From the NCBI GenBank assembly GCA_910586765.1, contig CAJUJJ010000053.1:1-10504 (forward strand): DNA of 10,504 bases, given 5' to 3'. The notes under the pieces were generated by a model. That model was not told where the DNA came from. It made no database searches and was given only the letters and a program-made list of their open reading frames with translations. Source of the DNA: an uncultured Clostridia bacterium. Lineage in GTDB: Bacteria; Bacillota; Clostridia; Lachnospirales; Anaerotignaceae. The position numbers and the translations under genes were made by a program. Numbering within the stretch: the first letter of the stretch is position 1; each line of letters begins with the position of its first letter. Shown piece after piece: positions 1-5,832 of the stretch.

Positions 1-166
1 ATGTGCCGTCTTCATAACCGCCAATTCTACCTTCGTTTTGCCATTTTGTAATAGTAAGTTCTGCCCAGTGACCAAAAACGTCGTTAGATGCACCAAATAC
101 AGGTGCTACACTACTTACTGTCATTGCTGTTGACAGTAAAAATGCTACTGCTTGATACCTTTTCAT
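1..166 (-). CDS. SLH-domain surface protein, N-terminal part (cut by window edge)
   Basis: The first 55 codons of an exported cell-wall protein are visible; the rest lies beyond base 1. The translation begins MKRYQAVAFLLSTAMTVSSV and has a classic Sec signal peptide: Lys-Arg, a hydrophobic core, and a likely cleavage after V-F-G-A (about residue 26). The mature part starts straight away with an S-layer homology repeat: D-V-F-G-H-W-A at about residues 29-35 and G-R-I-G-G-Y-E-D-G-T at about 46-55, the conserved opening half of an SLH domain. SLH domains bind pyruvylated secondary wall polymer, so the protein is anchored on the cell surface; its main function lies in the missing part. The start is fixed by AAGGAGG ten bases upstream. 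The long upstream region carries paired palindromes (described separately), which suggests regulated expression. Confidence 0.85.
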   Translation of the reverse strand, partial: MKRYQAVAFLLSTAMTVSSVAPVFGASNDVFGHWAELTITKWQNEGRIGGYEDGT

Positions 167-176
167 TTCTTAAATT

Positions 177-183
177 CCTCCTT
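177..183 (-). promoter_or_regulatory. Ribosome-binding site of the SLH gene
   Basis: AAGGAGG on the minus strand, ten bases before the ATG. It is a near-perfect anti-16S match and sets the start of the truncated SLH-protein gene. Confidence 0.8.
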
Positions 184-210
184 AAATATTAATAATAAAC
201 GTTGATATAA

Positions 211-413
211 CATAAAAATCTATAGTTTCAGTGTTGTTCCTTCGTCCCAAAAGGTATACTTTTTGAGAAAATAACTTTTTTTCAATTTTTTTTATTTTTT
301 AAAAATTTTCTTGGACATTTTAAATAAATTGTGTTATAATAAAGGCATAAAAATCTATAAAATTTGTATTGTTTTATACTTAGGGAAAAATTCTCAAAAA
401 GTATACTTTTTGA
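211..413. repeat. Diverged direct repeat with GTATAC palindromes in the SLH upstream region
   Basis: Two copies of the same arrangement lie here. Each starts with CATAAAAATCTATA (211-224 and 346-359, identical over 14 bases) and ends with a palindrome centred on GTATAC (248-265 and 394-413). The second palindrome, TCAAAAAGTATACTTTTTGA, is perfect over 20 bases. The first, CAAAAGGTATACTTTTTG, differs from its core at one position. The distance from the left block to the palindrome differs by about 11-12 bases between copies, close to one helical turn. The arrangement looks like a duplicated regulatory module with two operators for a dimeric regulator. RNA hairpins with a TATA loop are the alternative. 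The protein or signal is unknown. Confidence 0.5.
311..340 (+). promoter_or_regulatory. Orphan sigma-A-like promoter pointing away from the SLH gene
   Basis: TTGGAC at 311-316 and a perfect TATAAT at 335-340 are separated by 18 bases, so transcription would start near 347 on the plus strand. No plus-strand gene follows until 1742, and a terminator stands at 648-677. It could drive a non-coding RNA or be a chance match in AT-rich DNA. No convincing promoter was found for the SLH gene itself on the other strand. Confidence 0.4.
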
Positions 414-647
414 CAAATTTTTTTGATTTTATTGCCTAGTTTTCAACGTTTTTCCATATATTTTCTTTTCAAAAATCACACAACTTATATATTATTTTTA
501 AAAAAATTTCACTACTCATTTTTATTTTTTGTATGTTTTTATAGTCAATATCTATTTTTTTCACTAATATCAACATTTTTTAAAATCTTGTAATTATTTT
601 ATAGTATTTATCTTTTTGTGCAATTTGCATAACTATTTTATAAAACA
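414..647. other. AT-rich gene-free stretch
   Basis: After the perfect palindrome, DNA made almost entirely of A/T runs continues to the terminator at 648. I see no open frame with a ribosome-binding site, no structured RNA and no further repeat. It separates the SLH gene (transcribed leftward) from the 3' end of the AraC-family gene. Confidence 0.6.
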
Positions 648-677
648 AAAAACATCAGCGTATTTACTGATGTTTTT
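648..677 (-). terminator. Rho-independent terminator of the AraC-family gene (probably bidirectional)
   Basis: A perfect 11-base stem, AAAAACATCAG (648-658) and CTGATGTTTTT (667-677), with an 8-base loop. On the minus strand it lies just past the stop codon of the AraC-family gene at 685 and runs into a T-rich tail. The T-run on the plus strand means it could also stop plus-strand transcription from the orphan promoter near 340. Confidence 0.85.
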
Positions 678-684
678 CTATATT

Positions 685-1584
685 TTATATTTTTTCTATG
701 CTATGTATTTTTAAATATTCTCTGGGGCTGCAATGATAATATTTTTTAAACATCTCAGAATAATAACTTGTACTATTAAAACCTACTTCATAACTAATTT
801 CTGTAATAGACATATCTGTATGAAAAAGTAAATCAATGGATTGATTTAATCTATATTTTGTTAAATAAGATATAGGTGTTTGGCATACATATTTATGAAA
901 CAATGCAGAACAATTACTTTTGCAGATGTTTCCAGAATTTGCAATCATATCAAGAGATATTTTTTCTTTATAATGATTTTTAATAAAAGTAATCATTTTT
1001 TTAATACTTGCTATTTGCCTATTTTGCTTGACAATATTATTTTTTTGTTTTGGAAAATTTTTGTACAATATTTTCCAAAGCATAAATATACTCTGTTGTA
1101 TTTCCAATATGTCAAAATCTTTTTCACTGTACATATAAATGTCTTTTAAAATATCTAATATTTGTTTTTGCCATATTATAGTTTGATAAAATATAAAATA
1201 TGGCTGTTCTATATTTTTAATAATAGTATTTACATAAGTATTTTCAAAATACTCATTTGTACAAAGAAGCAAAGGTTGAAAGAGAATACATATAAACTCA
1301 CATTCTGTAAAATCACAAGAATAACCATAATGAAACTGTTTGCTGTTTACTAATATTCCATTTTGTTCTGTTATATCTACAATAGTACCATTGATATTAT
1401 AATTCATATGTCCAGATAATACGAAAATAAATTCTAAGTCTTCATGCCAGTGGCTGATACAAGAATAATTCGGATATTGTGATAAAAACGTTTTTTTAAT
1501 GTAAACAGGATATTCTTTATTGTTATAATTGATATTTTCAGAATAATCTTTTTCATTTATATTATTTATACAAATAGTATTCAT
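685..1584 (-). CDS. AraC-family transcriptional regulator
   Basis: A 299-residue cytoplasmic DNA-binding regulator of the usual AraC/XylS two-domain size. The N-terminal half (about 24-105) is a cupin-type sensor domain with H-W-H-E at 45-48 followed by a beta-rich stretch, typical of regulators that bind sugars or other small ligands. The C-terminal 100 residues hold the two helix-turn-helix motifs: the first around 208-230 (I-S-L-D-M-I-A-N-S-G), the second around 258-280 with the family signature I-T-E-I-S-Y-E-V-G-F-N, then F-K-K-Y-Y-H-C-S-P-R-E-Y. AGGAG five bases upstream fixes the ATG. It is divergent from the acetyltransferase/PHP operon, its most likely target, and a repeated 11-base motif overlaps its own -10 box, suggesting autoregulation. 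The ligand cannot be read from the sequence. Confidence 0.92.
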   Translation of the reverse strand: MNTICINNINEKDYSENINYNNKEYPVYIKKTFLSQYPNYSCISHWHEDLEFIFVLSGHMNYNINGTIVDITEQNGILVNSKQFHYGYSCDFTECEFICILFQPLLLCTNEYFENTYVNTIIKNIEQPYFIFYQTIIWQKQILDILKDIYMYSEKDFDILEIQQSIFMLWKILYKNFPKQKNNIVKQNRQIASIKKMITFIKNHYKEKISLDMIANSGNICKSNCSALFHKYVCQTPISYLTKYRLNQSIDLLFHTDMSITEISYEVGFNSTSYYSEMFKKYYHCSPREYLKIHSIEKI

Positions 1585-1636
1585 AGCATCTCCTATTTAA
1601 AATCAAATTTTGAAATATATTGCAATTATAGAATAT

Positions 1637-1691
1637 TGTTATATTATTATAAAATATTTTTATAGAAATCACAACAACAATGTTATATTAT
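1637..1691. promoter_or_regulatory. Candidate AraC-regulator sites (TGTTATATTAT twice)
   Basis: The 11-mer TGTTATATTAT occurs at 1637-1647 and again at 1681-1691, 44 bases apart (about four helical turns) and in the same orientation. The first copy overlaps the -10 box of the regulator's own promoter. The second covers the place where a -35 box for the acetyltransferase operon would sit. This is a typical layout for AraC-family direct-repeat sites, but A/T richness makes chance repeats easier, so this is an inference. Confidence 0.4.
1646..1674 (-). promoter_or_regulatory. Promoter of the AraC-family gene
   Basis: On the minus strand, TTGTGA (1669-1674) and a perfect TATAAT (1646-1651) are separated by exactly 17 bases. 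The expected start is near 1639, giving a leader of roughly 55 bases before the ATG at 1584. Confidence 0.6.
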
Positions 1692-1702
1692 GAAAATGAA
1701 AA

Positions 1703-1708
1703 TATAAA
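1703..1708 (+). promoter_or_regulatory. Possible -10 box of the acetyltransferase/PHP operon
   Basis: TATAAA lies about 40 bases before the start codon. At the matching -35 position there is no TTGACA-like hexamer, only the second TGTTATATTAT copy. A weak -35 box is what an activator-dependent promoter would show, so this fits control by the divergent AraC-family protein. Confidence 0.3.
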
Positions 1709-1741
1709 ATATTGTTCTATACATAGGAGGAAAAAATAAAA

Positions 1742-2389
1742 ATGATGACAAATAAACAACGTAGAGAAGCTCAAATGGCATATATTACAGATAAAAATAT
1801 ATTAGAAGAACAAAAAATTTGTAGAGAGAAATTACAAAAATTAAATTTTATAGACCGTTGTGATTTTGATGGCATTGCAGAAATTGTAAAAGACTTATTC
1901 GGAAAATCAGAAAATGCTTTTGTCAATCCACCATTTTATTGTGATTATGGTAAAAATATAGAAGTTGGTAAAAACTTTTTTGCAAATTATAACTGTACTA
2001 TATTAGATGTAGCAAAAGTAATAATAGGAGATAACTGTTTTATGGCACCTAATGTATCTATATATACGGCTGGTCACCCTATTCACCCCATTAGCCGAAA
2101 TTCTCTTTATGAATATGGAAAAGAAATTACAATAGGTGACAATGTATGGCTAGGAGGTAATACTGTTATCTGTCCAGGTGTTCATATTGGTAATAATGTT
2201 GTAATTGGTGCTGGGAGTGTTGTTACAAAAGATATTCCAGATTGGTCATTTGCTGCTGGAAATCCCTGTCGTGTAATTAAAAAAATTACAGATGATGATA
2301 AAACAAAATTATTTCATAATGAAGAAATAGATGAAGAAGCGTGGAATGATATTGTAAGCAAAATGAATTTTTCATGTAAGGAGGAATAA
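1742..2389 (+). CDS. Maltose/galactoside-type O-acetyltransferase (left-handed beta-helix)
   Basis: A 215-residue acetyl-CoA-dependent sugar O-acetyltransferase of the Maa/LacA/NodL family, normal in length. Residues about 5-58 form the N-terminal helical Mac domain (M-A-Y-I-T-D, L-N-F-I-D-R). From about 63 to 180 runs the hexapeptide beta-helix: P-P-F-Y-C-D-Y-G, the catalytic-histidine segment Y-T-A-G-H-P-I-H-P at 108-116, I-G-D-N-V-W-L-G-G-N at 131-140 and A-A-G-N-P-C-R-V-I at 171-179, which closes the acetyl-CoA site. The enzyme would be cytoplasmic and probably trimeric. AGGAGG lies at 1725-1730; ATG codons at 1742 and 1745 are both possible starts. Its stop is four bases before the PHP gene, whose ribosome-binding site lies inside this gene's end, so the two are one operon. 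Family assignment is firm; the physiological acceptor sugar is unknown. Confidence 0.92.
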   Translation: MMTNKQRREAQMAYITDKNILEEQKICREKLQKLNFIDRCDFDGIAEIVKDLFGKSENAFVNPPFYCDYGKNIEVGKNFFANYNCTILDVAKVIIGDNCFMAPNVSIYTAGHPIHPISRNSLYEYGKEITIGDNVWLGGNTVICPGVHIGNNVVIGAGSVVTKDIPDWSFAAGNPCRVIKKITDDDKTKLFHNEEIDEEAWNDIVSKMNFSCKEE

Positions 2390-2393
2390 TATT

Positions 2394-3224
2394 ATGTTTG
2401 TAGATTATCATGTGCATACCGAATTTAGTGATGATTCTATTTATGATATGGAAAATGTAGTAAAAGATGCCATTAAAATGGGTATAAATGAAATTTGCTT
2501 TACAGACCACGTAGACTATGGCATTAAATATGACTGGGACTGTGGAGATAGCATACCTTATCGTAATGGAGAACCTTTTGCAAATGTAGATTATACTAAA
2601 TATATATCGAAAATAGCACAAATGAAACAAAAATATCATACTCAAATTGAAATAAAAACAGGTTTAGAATTTGGTATACAAATGCACACAATACCTCAAT
2701 ATCAAAAACTTTTTCAAAAATATAATTTTGATTTTATTATTTTGTCCATTCATCAAGTGGAAGATAAAGAATTTTGGACACAAGATTTCCAAAAAGGAAA
2801 AACACAAAAACAGTATAATGAGCGTTATTATGAGGAAATGCTTAATGTTGTAAAAAATTATAAAAATTATAGTGTACTTGGACATATGGATTTAATTACC
2901 AGATATGATGAAGCAGGTATTTATCCTTTTAACAAAATAAAACCAATAATAGAGGAAATATTAAAAATTGTGATTGCAGATGGTAAAGGAATAGAATTGA
3001 ATACTTCTTATCATAGATACCATTTAAAAGATACTACTCCCTGTATGGAAATATTAAAATTATATAGAGAATTAGGAGGAAATATCATTACATTGGGTAG
3101 TGATAGCCATAAACCAGAACATCTAGGGGCTTATATGCAGGAAGCAAAAACAATATTAAAAGCATTAGGCTTTGAACATTTTTGTACTTATAAAGCTATG
3201 CAGCCCATCTATCATAATCTATAA
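2394..3224 (+). CDS. PHP-domain phosphoesterase, histidinol-phosphatase (HisJ/HisK) family
   Basis: A 276-residue metal-dependent phosphatase of the PHP superfamily, close to the usual length of HisJ-type histidinol phosphatases. The metal-ligand motifs appear in order: D-Y-H-V-H-T-E-F-S-D-D (His6, His8), F-T-D-H (His39), G-L-E-F-G (Glu92), S-I-H (His120), G-H-M-D (His164) and G-S-D-S-H-K-P (Asp237, His239), so a full trinuclear centre is expected. AAGGAGG at 2378-2384 sits inside the end of the acetyltransferase gene and fixes the ATG. No other histidine-biosynthesis gene is near, and the partner is a sugar acetyltransferase under a probable AraC regulator. The substrate may therefore be another phosphate ester rather than histidinol phosphate. 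Family is sure, substrate is not. Confidence 0.88.
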   Translation: MFVDYHVHTEFSDDSIYDMENVVKDAIKMGINEICFTDHVDYGIKYDWDCGDSIPYRNGEPFANVDYTKYISKIAQMKQKYHTQIEIKTGLEFGIQMHTIPQYQKLFQKYNFDFIILSIHQVEDKEFWTQDFQKGKTQKQYNERYYEEMLNVVKNYKNYSVLGHMDLITRYDEAGIYPFNKIKPIIEEILKIVIADGKGIELNTSYHRYHLKDTTPCMEILKLYRELGGNIITLGSDSHKPEHLGAYMQEAKTILKALGFEHFCTYKAMQPIYHNL

Positions 3225-3261
3225 TCAAAATTATATTTATGTCAATAGTATTCCATAAAGC

Positions 3262-3301
3262 AAAAGTCAAGGGTATTTTTTTATTAATACCTTTGACTTT
3301 T
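3262..3301 (+). terminator. Rho-independent terminator between convergent operons
   Basis: A 16-base stem (3262-3277 with 3286-3301, one G-T pair) around an 8-base loop, ending in T residues on the plus strand, 37 bases after the PHP stop. On the minus strand it also follows the ADP-ribosyltransferase stop at 3312. The T-tail there is poorer and one pair becomes A-C, so it may serve both operons with unequal strength. TTATTAATAC is repeated at 3281 and 3301. Confidence 0.85.
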
Positions 3302-3311
3302 TATTAATACA

Positions 3312-4217
3312 TTAACTATTTATAAAATCCCTTATCTCCTGTATTTTGCCTTCTTCAACTCCTTTTGTTCTCAATTTAATGTAACACTTTTGAGGAGATA
3401 CCATTCTTTTTTCAATTACATCATATTTTGTAAATGGTGGAAGTAGTATTTCTCTCTCGTGGTCTTGTAAAAGATGAAATGCTAAAGCAATTTCAGCACC
3501 TACTTGTGCTGTATTTTCTATTATAAATTGTATAATAAAACTACCTCCTTTAATCATTAGCTCTCCTGCTTGCATAGAAGTAGAGTCAAATTGAGGAGTA
3601 ATATATTCTCCTCCTTCATTAAAATTACTTAAACATTGTTCAAATTCCTTTTTATTAGAAAAACCTATCACCCTATGTAGATTTTGTTGAATTGGCATTT
3701 GTACTGTTCTAATTTTGTTTATACCTGAGATAACTGCTTCAATTTCAGAAAATTGGCTTTTTAACAGTCTTTTTAAAAACATAGTATCTCCTTTTGCAAA
3801 TTTTCTTAAATTCTCATTCCAAGATTTATATCCTCCACCTTGATAAGAATCTATTGCTTGTGTTTCTTCTGGTGTAAATTCTGCTGTCTTTCTAACAAAA
3901 TCTTTTATTGCCGTTAAAATATCATTCTTATTTTTTATCAAATAACAATGTTCATCATTTGATATTAACATTTCCAACTGTTGTTTCATTGCAGATGTTA
4001 AAATAGTATTTCCTAACATTTCACAGGCTTTTTCAAAACTTAATTCTTCCTGCTTACTTATTAATTTTCTTTGTATTGTATGAGCTGAACTATTTATCAT
4101 TGCTGGCATAGTTGTATAGTGAAGTGGTCTCGTTGTTTGTTGTTGTATTATTTTATTTGTTTTACTATTTAATTTTGTGTTTTTCTGTTTTTTTTCTATT
4201 TCCAAATCAAAATACAT
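3312..4217 (-). CDS. Mono-ADP-ribosyltransferase toxin/effector, R-S-E class
   Basis: A 301-residue protein whose C-terminal part (about 113-290) has the motif series of bacterial ADP-ribosyltransferase toxins. It has an aromatic-rich helix Y-Q-G-G-G-Y-K-S-W-N-E-N-L-R (125-138) like the one before the core in the C3/VIP2 group, the NAD-binding Arg in N-L-H-R (Arg182), the Ser-Thr-Ser motif F-D-S-T-S (212-214), and the catalytic loop H-E-R-E-I-L-L-P-P (253-261) with Glu254-x-Glu256. Glu-x-Glu is the pattern of arginine-modifying enzymes, so transfer of ADP-ribose from NAD+ to a target protein is expected; the target is unknown. There is no signal peptide or membrane segment. Residues 1-60 are polar and include T-I-Q-R-K-L (47-52). 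AAGAGGAA seven bases upstream supports the start. It lies 59 bases after the PfoR-like gene with no terminator between, so both are probably co-transcribed. No immunity gene is visible. Confidence 0.82.
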   Translation of the reverse strand: MYFDLEIEKKQKNTKLNSKTNKIIQQQTTRPLHYTTMPAMINSSAHTIQRKLISKQEELSFEKACEMLGNTILTSAMKQQLEMLISNDEHCYLIKNKNDILTAIKDFVRKTAEFTPEETQAIDSYQGGGYKSWNENLRKFAKGDTMFLKRLLKSQFSEIEAVISGINKIRTVQMPIQQNLHRVIGFSNKKEFEQCLSNFNEGGEYITPQFDSTSMQAGELMIKGGSFIIQFIIENTAQVGAEIALAFHLLQDHEREILLPPFTKYDVIEKRMVSPQKCYIKLRTKGVEEGKIQEIRDFINS

Positions 4218-4276
4218 AAAAATTCCTCTTTTTTACTATTTATACTACAATATGACTTTGCATAATTTTTTTTCTT

Positions 4277-5368
4277 TCAAGAAAGTTTCATATCTCCTTT
4301 TTTTACCCAACCTATTTTTTGCAATACCATATTAATGGCAGGACATAATATTGCAGGCAATATAAATGAAATCATAAATAATCCTATCCAGTCCTGCATT
4401 GTAATTGCTGTTTTTAGTCCTTGTGTAATGTCATTTACCCAGCCGGTATATACACCAATTTGTCCTACAAATCCACAAGTTCCCATACCAGAAGATACAG
4501 CGGTTCCATTCATTTCTATATGAAATAAACAAGTTGCAATAGGCCCAGTAATAGCAGATGTTACTATAGGTGCAATCCATATTTTAGGATTTTTAATAAT
4601 ATTGCCCATTTGAAGCATAGAAGTGCCTATTCCTTGTGATACCAAACCTCCAAATTTATTTTCTGAAAAAGAAATTACCGCAAAACCTACCATTTGAGCA
4701 CAACAACCTGCTACTGCTGCACCTCCAGCAAGCCCTGTCAAACCAAATGCAGCACAAATTGCAGCGGAAGAAATAGGTAATGTTAATGCAATTCCCATAA
4801 GCACAGAAACAACAATACCCATTAAAAATGGCTGTAAATTTGTTGCTAACATAATTAATTCCCCTATTTTTAGTGCTGCACGTCCTAATGATGGTGCTAA
4901 CAATGCAGACGCTGCAATACCTGTTGCAATCGTTACAAGTGGTGTTACTAATATATCAATTTTTGTTTCTTTTGATACTGCTTTTCCAAATTCAGATGCA
5001 ATCACAGCAATAAAATAAACTGCTAAAGGCCCTCCTGCTCCTCCTAAAGCATTGGAAGCGAAACCTACTGTAATAAGAGAAAATAATACTAAAGGCGGAC
5101 AGTGCAAAGCATATCCTATTGCTACAGCCATAGCTGCACCACTCATAGCTGAAGCTAATGCTCCTACTGTATATTCTATTCCATTTACTGTAGCAATAGT
5201 TGTAGTTAAACAAGAAATATGTAACTGTGTTCCTAATGTGTTTAATATTGTGCCTATCAACAAAGAGCAAAATAATCCCTGTGCCATAGCACTTAATGCA
5301 TCAATACCATACCGTTTTACAGAAATTTCAATATCTTTTTTGTTTAAAAAATTTTTTAATTTTTCCAT
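4277..5368 (-). CDS. PfoR-like membrane protein (PTS_EIIC_2 family, putative toxin regulator)
   Basis: A 363-residue, very hydrophobic protein with about nine or ten membrane segments and many Gly/Ala residues. It resembles the PTS_EIIC_2 family (COG3641), whose namesake PfoR is encoded beside the perfringolysin O gene of Clostridium perfringens. Typical glycine-rich loops are N-A-L-G-G-A-G-G-P-L-A-V-Y-F (106-119) and E-M-N-G-T-A-V-S-S-G-M-G-T-C-G-F (285-300). No IIA or IIB domain is attached or encoded nearby, so it may be a stand-alone transporter or sensor rather than a complete phosphotransferase system. I start it at M-E-K-L (5368), which has AAGGAGT seven bases upstream; a start at 5416 would place that site inside the gene. 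It has its own promoter and leads into the ADP-ribosyltransferase gene. Family is likely; function is not established. Confidence 0.82.
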   Translation of the reverse strand: MEKLKNFLNKKDIEISVKRYGIDALSAMAQGLFCSLLIGTILNTLGTQLHISCLTTTIATVNGIEYTVGALASAMSGAAMAVAIGYALHCPPLVLFSLITVGFASNALGGAGGPLAVYFIAVIASEFGKAVSKETKIDILVTPLVTIATGIAASALLAPSLGRAALKIGELIMLATNLQPFLMGIVVSVLMGIALTLPISSAAICAAFGLTGLAGGAAVAGCCAQMVGFAVISFSENKFGGLVSQGIGTSMLQMGNIIKNPKIWIAPIVTSAITGPIATCLFHIEMNGTAVSSGMGTCGFVGQIGVYTGWVNDITQGLKTAITMQDWIGLFMISFILPAILCPAINMVLQKIGWVKKGDMKLS

Positions 5369-5428
5369 TGTGTTTACTCCTTTTTTATTTTTTGACAATG
5401 TTATATAAATCACCACAGCACTATAAAC

Positions 5429-5451
5429 ATAGTATTACTATAATATACTAT
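5429..5451. promoter_or_regulatory. Inverted repeat over the PfoR-operon -10 box
   Basis: ATAGTAT (5429-5435) and ATACTAT (5445-5451) form a perfect 7-base inverted repeat with a 9-base gap. It covers the -10 box and start point, a usual place for a repressor operator. It is short and A/T-rich, so it could be chance. Confidence 0.3.
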
Positions 5452-5468
5452 ATTTATAGAAACGTCAA
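5440..5468 (-). promoter_or_regulatory. Promoter of the PfoR-like/ADP-ribosyltransferase operon
   Basis: On the minus strand, TTGACG (5463-5468) and TATTAT (5440-5445) are 17 bases apart, one mismatch from consensus in each box. Transcription would start near 5433, about 65 bases before the ATG at 5368. It lies after the terminator of the preceding operon, so the pair is an independent unit. Confidence 0.65.
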
Positions 5469-5534
5469 TATAATTCGTCATATTTTTTCAAAATAATTAC
5501 ATTAGAAGTAAAACACTTTTTCAAATGATATAAA

Positions 5535-5571
5535 AAATAGAATATGCTTTATTACAAAACATATCCTATTT
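5535..5571 (-). terminator. Terminator after the 55-residue small gene
   Basis: On the minus strand, AAATAGGATATG and CATATTCTATTT pair over 12 bases (one G-U) around a 13-base loop, followed by a T-run. It begins eight bases after the small gene's stop codon, which supports that gene being real and last in its operon. Confidence 0.75.
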
Positions 5572-5578
5572 CATTCTT

Positions 5579-5746
5579 TTATTTTATACCATATCGTTTT
5601 GCTATTTCTTCTACTTCTTCATCAGAAGCATTTTTTACTTCACTTTCGTCTAATATCATAGAAGGTATTCCTGAAAATGCACCAGCATAAATATCATTTA
5701 AAACTTCCTTTTTTAATTGTTCTGTTTTTACATCATTATTTTCCAT
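5579..5746 (-). CDS. Unrecognised 55-residue acidic small protein
   Basis: I do not recognise a function. The frame encodes a 55-residue protein from ATG at 5746. AAAGGAGTG lies eight bases upstream, an in-frame TAA precedes that site so the start cannot move upstream, and a clean terminator follows the stop. The protein has 13 Asp/Glu against 7 Lys/Arg and no cysteine or signal peptide. The first 19 residues look helical and charged. A hydrophobic centre, Y-A-G-A-F-S-G-I-P-S-M-I-L (20-32), follows, then an acidic helix, A-S-D-E-E-V-E-E-I-A-K-R-Y-G (40-53). It starts 86 bases after apbE on the same strand with no clear terminator between, so it may be co-transcribed. A soluble small regulator or an adaptor is possible, as is a peptide precursor, but nothing in the sequence decides this. 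Confidence 0.75.
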   Translation of the reverse strand: MENNDVKTEQLKKEVLNDIYAGAFSGIPSMILDESEVKNASDEEVEEIAKRYGIK

Positions 5747-5832
5747 AGTTACACTCCTTTATTTTAAAATTTTTATTATTTTATAAAGTATTATATGAAT
5801 ATAGTATTTTACAGTTATTTTTATATTGTATA

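Noticed and set aside
880..1353. Two plus-strand open frames opposite the AraC-family gene
   Set aside because: No ribosome-binding sites, Phe/Ile/Tyr-rich nonsense composition, and the opposite strand has a clear AraC-family protein.
2286..2885. Minus-strand open frames opposite the acetyltransferase/PHP genes
   Set aside because: Low-complexity Ile/Phe-rich translations from the complement of A-rich codons; both real genes on the plus strand have full motif sets.
3225..4276. Immunity or ADP-ribosyl-hydrolase gene next to the ADP-ribosyltransferase
   Set aside because: I looked on both strands around the gene and saw no additional frame with a ribosome-binding site. Only the PfoR-like gene is adjacent.
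4274..4285. CTTTC-AA-GAAAG hairpin between the PfoR-like and ADP-ribosyltransferase genes as a terminator
   Set aside because: The stem is five bases with a two-base loop, and on the transcribed strand it is followed by A residues, not T. It should not stop transcription.
4992..5408. Open frames of 92 and 118 residues overlapping the PfoR-like gene in other frames
   Set aside because: They lie wholly or mostly inside the membrane-protein gene, have no good ribosome-binding site, and their composition follows from its Gly/Ala-rich codons read in another frame.
5369..5416. Sixteen-residue N-terminal extension of the PfoR-like protein
   Set aside because: The frame is open to an ATG at 5416, but the strong AAGGAGT lies between that codon and the ATG at 5368, and the extension is polar and unlike the family. 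The start at 5368 is preferred.
5747..5832. Separate promoter for the 55-residue gene
   Set aside because: A TATAAT-like box is present on the minus strand but no usable -35 box is found at 16-18 bases, so co-transcription with apbE is the simpler reading.
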